The notes under the pieces are model-generated. The model saw nothing but the letters and a program-made list of their open reading frames with translations, was not told where the DNA came from and ran no database searches. From Haloquadratum sp. J07HQX50 (GTDB lineage: Archaea; Halobacteriota; Halobacteria; Halobacteriales; Haloferacaceae), in contig KE356563.1 of the NCBI GenBank assembly GCA_000416005.1, positions 18,818-26,012 on the forward strand: a stretch of DNA of 7,195 nucleotides, read 5' to 3'. This document shows, one piece after another, positions 1 through 5,905 of the stretch. Every line of letters begins with the position of its first letter. Position 1 is the first letter of the stretch. The position numbers and the translations under genes were made by a program.

Positions 1-1470
1 CCGCTGATAATGGTCGAGAGCCTCAAGCCCGAGATCTTTTCCGAAGCCAGATTGCTTAAATCCACCATACGGTGCATCGGGAAGAATCGGGCCATACTCG
101 TTCACGTATACTAACCCGGCATCTAAATCATCTGCTGTTTGATGTACAAGTGATGTGCTCTCGGTTCCAATTCCGGAAGCTAGCCCATATTGCGTATCGT
201 TCGCTAATTCGATCGCTTCGTCATAGTCTTCAAATGTCATGATTGTTTGAACCGGCCCAAATATTTCCTCCCGAGCGATTGTCATCTCGTTCGTCACTCC
301 TGCAAATACAGTTGGTTCAACATACCATCCATCAGAGAGTGCCGCATTGTCGGGCTTCCCCCCACCGCAAAGCAATGTGGCTTCCTTTCTTCCCGTTTCA
401 ATGTAATTAGTGACAGTCTTGAACTGACTTTGTGAAGTCAGTGGCCCCATCGTCGTCTCCTCAGAGAGTGGGTCACCGAGCACGTACGACTCAGCCGCAT
501 CAACAAACCGCGAAGTAAACTCATCAACAATTGACTCGTGAACAAGCGCTCTTGAAAGCGCATCACATATTTCACCGGTGCTATAGAAAATCCCGTCAGC
601 AACTGCTGTAACTACCTTATCCAAGTCAGCATCAGGAAAAACAATAAATGGTGACTTTCCTCCAAGCTCCATCGTGACCGGAGCAACACGGTCAGCGGCC
701 GAGTGCATAACGCTCCTTCCAACTTGAGTACTACCTGTGAACGATACCTTTCGAACCTCCTCATGTTCAGCCACTGCCCGTCCAACATCGCTTCCCGAGC
801 CGGTGATCACGTTGAGAACGCCATCAGGGAAAATACCCTGAGAGAGCTGTGCAGCGCGAATTGTTGAGAGTGGTGTTTCGAGAGAGGGTTTCAGTATACA
901 TGCATTTCCTGCTGCAAGGGCTGGTCCGAGTTTCCATGTAGCTGCCCATAATGGATAATTCCATGGAACGATTTGTCCGACAACACCATATGGCTCTTGA
1001 GTAGTGTAGAGGTGCAGGTCTTTTTGAGCTGGTATTTCACTCCCACGCTGTGCCCGGCATACAGACGCATAGAACTCGATCGTCTCAATTGCCCCCTCAA
1101 CTTCCCCACGAGCCTGTGAGAGCGGCTTCCCACAATCCAAACACTCCAGAGTGACGAGCTCATCCTGATGATCTTTGAGTGTGTCTGCCCACTCAAATAG
1201 ACGGGCTGAACGGTCACTGGCGGTCGTATCTTCCCACCGAGTTTCGAATGCAGTCCATGCAGTGTCTACTGCGAGGTCGACGTCTCGAACATCGCACTTC
1301 GGGATATCAACGATTGGTTGATCAATGACCGGGTCTTGAATTGACTGACTATTTGCCGTTGTATATTGCTCGCCGTCGACCCATGAACTAAACTCAGATT
1401 GAGCCGTTACCTCGTCGTGCTTAGATAGGTGTCTATCATAGATTGCAGTACTCTCTGAAGAGTATCCCAT
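1..1470 (-). CDS. NAD(P)-dependent aldehyde dehydrogenase, betaine/aminoaldehyde type (C-terminus cut by window edge)
   Basis: This cytosolic enzyme of the aldehyde dehydrogenase superfamily oxidises an aldehyde to its acid. Translation from the ATG at 1470 stays open for 490 codons and runs off the window; about 10-15 C-terminal residues are probably missing, given a family length near 500. Visible motifs in order are VPWNYP with Asn171, Lys194 of the cofactor site, FTGST, ELGGKSP with general base Glu268, GEIC with nucleophile Cys302, EEIFGPV with Glu402, and PYGGFKQSGFG near residue 467. The GEIC...SR pattern recalls betaine aldehyde dehydrogenases. Oddities are Leu197 where NAD-dependent members usually have Glu, Asp303 directly after the catalytic cysteine, and a CLDC pair at 110-113. 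No Shine-Dalgarno is seen; a TATA-like box about 25 bases upstream suggests a leaderless transcript. The gene is divergent from an iron-type alcohol dehydrogenase, its likely partner. Family is certain; substrate is inference. Confidence 0.95.
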   Translation of the reverse strand, partial: MGYSSESTAIYDRHLSKHDEVTAQSEFSSWVDGEQYTTANSQSIQDPVIDQPIVDIPKCDVRDVDLAVDTAWTAFETRWEDTTASDRSARLFEWADTLKDHQDELVTLECLDCGKPLSQARGEVEGAIETIEFYASVCRAQRGSEIPAQKDLHLYTTQEPYGVVGQIVPWNYPLWAATWKLGPALAAGNACILKPSLETPLSTIRAAQLSQGIFPDGVLNVITGSGSDVGRAVAEHEEVRKVSFTGSTQVGRSVMHSAADRVAPVTMELGGKSPFIVFPDADLDKVVTAVADGIFYSTGEICDALSRALVHESIVDEFTSRFVDAAESYVLGDPLSEETTMGPLTSQSQFKTVTNYIETGRKEATLLCGGGKPDNAALSDGWYVEPTVFAGVTNEMTIAREEIFGPVQTIMTFEDYDEAIELANDTQYGLASGIGTESTSLVHQTADDLDAGLVYVNEYGPILPDAPYGGFKQSGFGKDLGLEALDHYQR

Positions 1471-1487
1471 ACTAACATACCTCAATG

Positions 1488-1500
1488 AAATAAAAAAATA
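1488..1500 (-). promoter_or_regulatory. Putative TATA box of the aldehyde dehydrogenase gene
   Basis: Read on the minus strand this is TATTTTTTTATTT, preceded by a purine-rich GAAGAAG stretch that could serve as the TFB recognition element. Its centre is about 24 bases before the ATG at 1470, so transcription would begin at or next to the start codon. That fits leaderless mRNAs, which are common in haloarchaea, and the lack of a ribosome binding site. Assigned by position and composition only. Confidence 0.5.
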
Positions 1501-1540
1501 CTTCTTCCCCTCTACCAGTCAAACAACATTTTTTCTATAC

Positions 1541-1556
1541 GATCGTTGGTGCGATC
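1541..1556. repeat. Short inverted repeat in the divergent intergenic region
   Basis: GATCG at 1541-1545 and CGATC at 1552-1556 are exact reverse complements separated by six bases. A T run follows. The site lies about 40 bases upstream of the aldehyde dehydrogenase TATA-like box. It could be a regulator half-site pair, but five-base arms can arise by chance. Confidence 0.3.
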
Positions 1557-1595
1557 TTTTCGGACACAAATCAGCAATATTGGCTTTTTTCCATG

Positions 1596-1607
1596 GATAT
1601 TAATATC
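1596..1607. promoter_or_regulatory. Perfect 12-base palindrome, candidate operator
   Basis: GATATTAATATC reads identically on both strands. It sits near the middle of the region between the divergent dehydrogenase genes, a usual place for a shared regulator site. An imperfect palindrome centred on AATATT (1573-1585) lies just to its left. AT-rich palindromes are easier to obtain by chance in this AT-rich spacer, so an operator role is tentative. Confidence 0.35.
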
Positions 1608-1624
1608 TCGTCTAACATCGTCAC

Positions 1625-1639
1625 TTGTATATGATACAA
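1625..1639. promoter_or_regulatory. 15-base dyad TTGTAT-ATG-ATACAA, candidate operator overlapping a promoter element
   Basis: Two exact six-base arms, TTGTAT and ATACAA, flank a three-base centre. This geometry is typical of a dimeric helix-turn-helix repressor site. The A/T-rich core (TATATGATA) could itself act as the TATA element of the alcohol dehydrogenase gene, whose ATG is 65 bases further on. Binding here could block transcription factor B/TBP loading. The regulator is not in the window. Confidence 0.45.
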
Positions 1640-1704
1640 TATAGCCGTCAGTACGCCACACATATCTGTTTTGGATTTCAGATATTTCAATTTCGGATCT
1701 TCAG

Positions 1705-2904
1705 ATGAGTCTCGGAGCACATACATTCTCCTTTCCTATCTGGGTTGAATTTGGAAACGGTAAGAGCGACCGAGTCGGTGAACTGATTGATACCAAGGGG
1801 TGGAAAACTGCACTCATTATCACTGATCAAGGAATTCGCAAGGCTGGCATTCTCGATATAATTGAGACATCAATCGATGATGAAAATATCACATATGATA
1901 TATATGATAATGTAAAACCAAACCCGACAGAATCGATGGTATCTGATGCATTGGGCGTCTTAGAGAGCGGTGACCACGACGTTGTTGTGGCGGTCGGCGG
2001 GGGAAGCGTTATTGATACGGCAAAGTGTGCGACATTGTTAAAAACGAATGACCTCCCACTCTCTGAATACGAGGTAAACACGCCGGCAGATGTCACCGCA
2101 GGAACAATCGAATTTCAAACACATCCACTGATCACTATCCCAACCACCGCTGGCACTGGAAGTGAGGTTGATTATTGGGCAGTAATAACTGCAGAGGAAC
2201 GACAATTCAAGATGGCGATCGGTCAACCACCACTATCTCCTGGGGGTCCATATCTTGGAGCAGACATCTCGCTCGTCGACCCCGAATTGACAGCGTCCCT
2301 TCCACCACGGCAGACGGCCGCGACTGGATTTGATGCGTTTTCACATGCTCTCGAGAATCACGTCGCTGCAGGCGCGCCTGAGTTGGTGAAGCCCTACACA
2401 CGCCATGTAATGGGACTCGTTTCGACGTATCTCTCTGATGCGTATACCACAGGAAACATGCAATCACGGGAGCAACTTCTATTCGGTTCACATATGGCTG
2501 GCTTTTGTGAGAACTACGCTGGGTTTGGTGCAATTCACTCATTAGCCGAAGTGACAGGCGGGATGTATCCAGAAATCCCACACGGAGAAGCAATCGCAGT
2601 ATTCACCCCACCAGTGATGCGATACAATTTAGAAACACATCCCGCTCGATACGCAGAGGTAGCGGAAGCTGTGGGTGTCACCACATCAGGACTATCTGAT
2701 CTTGAAGCAGCGCGAAGGGGTGTTGAAGCTGTTGAGACGCTTATTGATTCAGTCGACCTTCCAACGAGTCTTGAGGAACTGGGTGTCGACAATGGCGATC
2801 TTGAGAGAATCGCATCGAAATCTCTCGAGACAATCGAAATCCATGACAACCCACGTGAGGCAGACGCGGCCGATTTACTGGAGATTACCAACAGCGCATA
2901 CTAA
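1705..2904 (+). CDS. Iron-type (group III) alcohol dehydrogenase
   Basis: The 399-residue product has the usual length of the iron-containing alcohol dehydrogenase family, cytosolic NAD(P)-dependent enzymes that interconvert alcohols and aldehydes. The N-terminal nucleotide-binding half shows TDQG at 40-43, GGGSVIDTAK at 98-107 and TIPTTAGTGSEV at 144-155. The C-terminal metal-binding half keeps all four ligand positions known from E. coli FucO: Asp210 and His214 in GFDAFSHALE, His278 in AIHSLAE, and His293 in IPHGEA. The histidine normally found four residues after the third ligand is Glu282, and the spacing between the third and fourth ligands is one residue longer than in FucO. The start is chosen because family similarity begins at once (FSFPIWVEFGNG). 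The gene is divergent from the aldehyde dehydrogenase and convergent with the importer. GbsB-like choline oxidation is one possibility, unproven; other alcohols are equally open. Confidence 0.95.
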   Translation: MSLGAHTFSFPIWVEFGNGKSDRVGELIDTKGWKTALIITDQGIRKAGILDIIETSIDDENITYDIYDNVKPNPTESMVSDALGVLESGDHDVVVAVGGGSVIDTAKCATLLKTNDLPLSEYEVNTPADVTAGTIEFQTHPLITIPTTAGTGSEVDYWAVITAEERQFKMAIGQPPLSPGGPYLGADISLVDPELTASLPPRQTAATGFDAFSHALENHVAAGAPELVKPYTRHVMGLVSTYLSDAYTTGNMQSREQLLFGSHMAGFCENYAGFGAIHSLAEVTGGMYPEIPHGEAIAVFTPPVMRYNLETHPARYAEVAEAVGVTTSGLSDLEAARRGVEAVETLIDSVDLPTSLEELGVDNGDLERIASKSLETIEIHDNPREADAADLLEITNSAY

Positions 2905-2930
2905 CATCGCCCCAATGGTCGGAGTCATGT

Positions 2931-2945
2931 CATTTCTTATTTATA
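2931..2945 (+). terminator. T-rich putative terminator after the alcohol dehydrogenase
   Basis: The 70-base convergent spacer (2905-2974) contains the pyrimidine-rich stretch CATTTCTTATTTATA on the plus strand, starting 27 bases after the alcohol dehydrogenase stop codon. Archaeal termination often needs only T-rich tracts without a hairpin. No stem-loop is evident. The converging importer operon has only a weaker T-rich stretch (GTTATTTGG on the minus strand) next to its stop codon. Confidence 0.35.
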
Positions 2946-2974
2946 TACCACTGCGGCGAAACACTCCAAATAAC

Positions 2975-3781
2975 TCACAAACGCTTGGCAATGAATTCGA
3001 TATTGATAGCTATCATGGCACTCACCAGGCCCACGAAGGAGATGAGAATGAGAAATGTTGAGACGACGCTCACTGTCGGTGTGAGTGACTGTCGAAGGGA
3101 GCTCCAGGCCAAGACAGGGATCGTCTGTGTCTGGTAATTGGAGAGAAACAGTGCCATTACGAACTCTTGAAGACTCACGATGAATCCGAGGAGTGCTGCA
3201 ACAAAGACACCGCTCTTCACATTTGGAAGCACCACATAGATGAATACACGAATTGGGTTTGCTCCGAGATCCATTCCTGCATCGTGAAGTTGCCAGTCAA
3301 ATCGCTGAAGAACTGACTGCATGACAAAGAATACGAGCGGGGTCGCCCAGAGACTATGAGCAAGAATCACCGCGAAATACGATGACCGAATTCCAAGTCG
3401 GCTGAAGTACACTAGAAGTGTTACTCCAAGAATAACTGGTGGAACCAGCAGTGGGAGAATAACTATCGGTGTTAATAGGTTGCTCGCTCGCCCCCGGTGA
3501 GTTTCTACTCCAAATGCAGCAGTAAGCCCCATGATCGTCGCTAAGATTGTCGTTCCAACACCAACGATGATGCTATTGTCAAATGCCCTCAGCCAGGCGA
3601 TGTCAGTGAAGAAGGCACTATACCATTGGAATGAAAATCCTTGCGGGGGGAACTGGAGATTGCCTGAGGAAGAGAATGATGTTGCGATTACAATTACCAG
3701 CGGGAGCAATAGCAGACTGAATATGACGATATATCCAAAACGAAATGCTGCCGTTCCGATCTGCTCTCTACTGACTGACAT
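2975..3781 (-). CDS. ABC importer permease, PotC-like
   Basis: This is the second membrane subunit of the importer, 268 residues from the ATG at 3781. About six membrane segments are visible, near residues 12-34, 68-90, 102-125, 138-158, 188-210 and 238-262. The cytoplasmic coupling loop of binding-protein-dependent permeases (EAA motif) is present as DAGMDLGANP near 167-176, ahead of a VVLPNVKSG tail. The FPPQGFSFQWY sequence near 45-54 is typical of PotC-type permeases for polyamines and related solutes. A TTG at 3799 in the same frame is a possible earlier start, but the ATG is preferred. It overlaps the end of the upstream permease gene by 14 bases and has a G-rich stretch (GGGGGGAA) about 10 bases ahead that may bind the ribosome. 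It is last in the operon and pairs with the other permease. Confidence 0.92.
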   Translation of the reverse strand: MSVSREQIGTAAFRFGYIVIFSLLLLPLVIVIATSFSSSGNLQFPPQGFSFQWYSAFFTDIAWLRAFDNSIIVGVGTTILATIMGLTAAFGVETHRGRASNLLTPIVILPLLVPPVILGVTLLVYFSRLGIRSSYFAVILAHSLWATPLVFFVMQSVLQRFDWQLHDAGMDLGANPIRVFIYVVLPNVKSGVFVAALLGFIVSLQEFVMALFLSNYQTQTIPVLAWSSLRQSLTPTVSVVSTFLILISFVGLVSAMIAINIEFIAKRL

Positions 3782-4691
3782 TTTGAAGATTCCCCCCAAT
3801 CCGGCCGAGAGTCACGTAGATGAACAAAATACTGACGAGCATCAACACGAGCATGATTGTCGAGAGTGCCGTTGCAATCGGCCAATTGAAGTTGATCAAC
3901 ATCTGTTCTTGGACCTCAAGTGCAAATGTTCGATCGCTTCCTGCACCGAGCAGTGCCGGTGCTGAGTATGCGCCAACACTCCAAGCGAACGAGATCACAG
4001 TCGCCACGGTGATTCCAGGCATAATATCTGGCAGGACAACTTCGAAGAATGACCGGACTCTACCAGCTCCGAGGTCACGCGCGGCCTCAACGAGTTCCCA
4101 TTTCACTGATGACAGGACACTGTAGACGGAGAGCATCGCATATGGGAAGATAATGTACACCTGTCCAACAATCACGCCAATTGTGTTCGGGGCAAGTTGA
4201 ACCGGCGACTGGAGCAACTGCACTGCTAACAACAAATTGTTGAGCGTGCCATTCGGGGCTAACACTGGAATCCACGTGTATGTCTTAATCACGAGCGTCG
4301 TCAGAAGTGGTAAAATAACAGAAAACAGGAGGGCTGATTTGAGTATCCCACTGGCACGCCATGCAGCGTAAGCGTAAAACACAGCGAGAGTGACGGTAAT
4401 CACAGTTGCAATCACGCCCAACTGAAACGAGTAAATAATAATCCCTTGTAGTAGCTCTGAGCGGATCACCTCGATATACGATGCGACAGAGAATGTTCCT
4501 TCAGCGTATGGGATGCCCTGAGATTGCTCACTTAGACTGATTCGTATGAGAATAACAAATGGAGCGACAAATACGAGTAGCTCAAATATGATGAGCGGGC
4601 TCATCAGCAATAGTGACCGTCTCAAGCCTGATTGGTTTCGGAAGGGAGTCCACAGACGCTCGAGAATAGTACCTGGCCGGTCTACGCTCAC
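3768..4691 (-). CDS. ABC importer permease, PotB-like
   Basis: This is the first membrane subunit of the importer, 307 residues, with hydrophobic segments near 28-51, 87-110, 117-137, 171-193, 225-248 and 273-295. The coupling loop that docks on the ATPase is clear: EAARDLGAGRVRSFFEVVLP at 202-221, with the conserved EAA and Gly208. The order ATPase, PotB-like, PotC-like matches spermidine/putrescine-type importers. The start is a GTG at 4691 in a GTGA overlap with the ATPase stop codon. A GAGGG ribosome-binding sequence lies seven bases ahead (4699-4703), so translation is probably coupled. The gene ends 14 bases inside the next one. Family is clear; the transported solute is not set by this subunit's sequence. 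Confidence 0.93.
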   Translation of the reverse strand: MSVDRPGTILERLWTPFRNQSGLRRSLLLMSPLIIFELLVFVAPFVILIRISLSEQSQGIPYAEGTFSVASYIEVIRSELLQGIIIYSFQLGVIATVITVTLAVFYAYAAWRASGILKSALLFSVILPLLTTLVIKTYTWIPVLAPNGTLNNLLLAVQLLQSPVQLAPNTIGVIVGQVYIIFPYAMLSVYSVLSSVKWELVEAARDLGAGRVRSFFEVVLPDIMPGITVATVISFAWSVGAYSAPALLGAGSDRTFALEVQEQMLINFNWPIATALSTIMLVLMLVSILFIYVTLGRIGGNLQNVSQ

Positions 4692-5833
4692 TGATATACC
4701 CTCATGCGATCGCCTTCAGAGTCAAAGAAGAGCATATCTTCACTCTGCCATATCAACTCGACATCGTCACCCTGAGTGATATCTGATCGTCCAGTCACCT
4801 GCTGCTCAACAAACAGGTCTTCGCTCCCGGTATCAACGATATATCGTATCGTCGAACCACGATAGATTGTATTCTCAACGACTCCGTTCACGCTCTGACC
4901 TTCTTTTCCGTTTCCATCCGCCCGTACAGAGTCTGCAATCGATGTCTCACCCCGACTCTGACTCTGTGGTTGGAGTTGCATGACCTCTGGTCGGAGTGAA
5001 ATCGTGAGGTTCCTCTGGGAGTCTATCCCGCGATCACCTGAAACCTCAACAGTCGGACCAAGGGAGGTTGAGATGGCACATCGAGAGCTATTGAGTTGTT
5101 TGAATCTTCCACTAATGAAGTTCGTATCCCCCAAGAATTCTTCAACGAACCTGTTAGTGGGATCCTGATAGACCTCGTTTGGCTCACCTACTTGCACAAG
5201 CTCGCCATCATTGATAATTCCAATTCGATCTGCGAGCGTGAATGCCTCGTCTTGATTATGAGTTACATAGACGAATGTCTTGTCAAACTGCCCATGAATG
5301 TTCTTCAGTTCAATTTGCATTTCTTCACGAAGGCGCTTGTCAAGATTTGAGAGTGGCTCATCAAGCAAGAGAACATCAGGATCAACTGCCAGGGAGCGAG
5401 CGAGTGCAACTCGTTGCTTCTGCCCACCAGATAGGTCGGCTGGACTATAGTCCTCGTACGCTGCCATATGGACACGCTCAAGCATCTCACGGGCCCGCTG
5501 TGTCCGCTCGGTGCGACTATCACCACGCATTCTCAGCCCAAATACGACGTTTTCTAAGACCGTTTTGTATGGGAACAGTGCCCAGTCTTGAAACACCATC
5601 GAGGTATCGCGTTCGTACGCTGGATTTTCGGTGACATCGTGACCGTCGATGTGCACAACTCCTGAAGTTGGAGTTTCGAGACCGCTTATCATCCGCATTG
5701 TTGTTGACTTTCCACACCCACTGGGCCCGAGTAAACAGAGTAACTCGCCATCTCGGACTGACAACGAGATATCATCAACTGCGGTAAGGTTCCCAAACGA
5801 CTTCGAGAGTCGTTTTAATTCAACTTCTGACAT
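4688..5833 (-). CDS. ABC importer ATP-binding protein, PotA-like
   Basis: This 381-residue protein is the cytoplasmic ATPase that powers the two permeases and is close to the usual PotA length. The nucleotide-binding domain has Walker A GPSGCGKST at 36-44, the Q-loop glutamine at 82 (VFQDWALFPYKTV), the signature LSGGQKQR at 134-141, Walker B VLLLDEP at 154-160 with Glu159, the D-loop SNLD at 162-165, and the switch histidine at 192. All catalytic residues are intact. A C-terminal TOBE-type domain follows from about 240 (LGDTNFISG, then SLRPE at 279-283). A polar stretch rich in Ser, Gln and Gly at about 286-314 looks like a lineage-specific loop. The gene starts with ATG 72 bases after the binding-protein stop codon and ends in a four-base overlap with the first permease. 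Polyamines, aminoethylphosphonate or similar solutes are possible. Confidence 0.96.
   Translation of the reverse strand: MSEVELKRLSKSFGNLTAVDDISLSVRDGELLCLLGPSGCGKSTTMRMISGLETPTSGVVHIDGHDVTENPAYERDTSMVFQDWALFPYKTVLENVVFGLRMRGDSRTERTQRAREMLERVHMAAYEDYSPADLSGGQKQRVALARSLAVDPDVLLLDEPLSNLDKRLREEMQIELKNIHGQFDKTFVYVTHNQDEAFTLADRIGIINDGELVQVGEPNEVYQDPTNRFVEEFLGDTNFISGRFKQLNSSRCAISTSLGPTVEVSGDRGIDSQRNLTISLRPEVMQLQPQSQSRGETSIADSVRADGNGKEGQSVNGVVENTIYRGSTIRYIVDTGSEDLFVEQQVTGRSDITQGDDVELIWQSEDMLFFDSEGDRMRVYQ
4699..4703 (-). promoter_or_regulatory. Ribosome binding site supporting the GTG start of the PotB-like permease
   Basis: On the minus strand GAGGG lies seven bases before the GTG at 4691, inside the last codons of the ATPase gene. 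It matches the core complementary to the archaeal 16S rRNA 3' end. It supports GTG as the true start and translational coupling to the ATPase. Confidence 0.5.
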
Positions 5834-5843
5834 AATATACGTT

Positions 5844-5879
5844 GGTGTAAATTAAACGAATAGTCCCCGGATTAACACC
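5844..5879. repeat. Imperfect inverted repeat between binding-protein and ATPase genes
   Basis: GGTGTAAAT at 5844-5852 and ATTAACACC at 5871-5879 pair at eight of nine positions around an 18-base loop. The repeat fills much of the 72-base gap between the solute-binding protein stop and the ATPase start. As RNA it could stabilise the binding-protein message or attenuate read-through, as in many importer operons where the binding protein is made in excess. As DNA it could be a regulator site. Weak evidence. Confidence 0.3.
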
Positions 5880-5905
5880 TGACGTATCTCGTCGTCCAAA
5901 CATCG

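Noticed and set aside
2207..2593. Minus-strand open frame of 128 codons
   Set aside because: It is entirely antisense to the metal-binding half of the alcohol dehydrogenase and shows no recognisable motif.
2675..3061. Plus-strand open frame of 128 codons crossing the convergent spacer
   Set aside because: It is out of frame over the alcohol dehydrogenase end and antisense to the permease end, with no domain seen.
3782..3799. TTG start at 3799 for the PotC-like permease
   Set aside because: TTG is rare as a start, would lengthen the overlap to 32 bases, and the ATG at 3781 has a G-rich sequence at suitable distance.
3531..3965. Plus-strand open frame encoding a Cys- and His-rich 144-residue peptide that looks like a metal-binding protein
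   Set aside because: It lies antisense to both permease genes, which have clear membrane segments and coupling loops. The Cys/His content is a by-product of the complementary strand.
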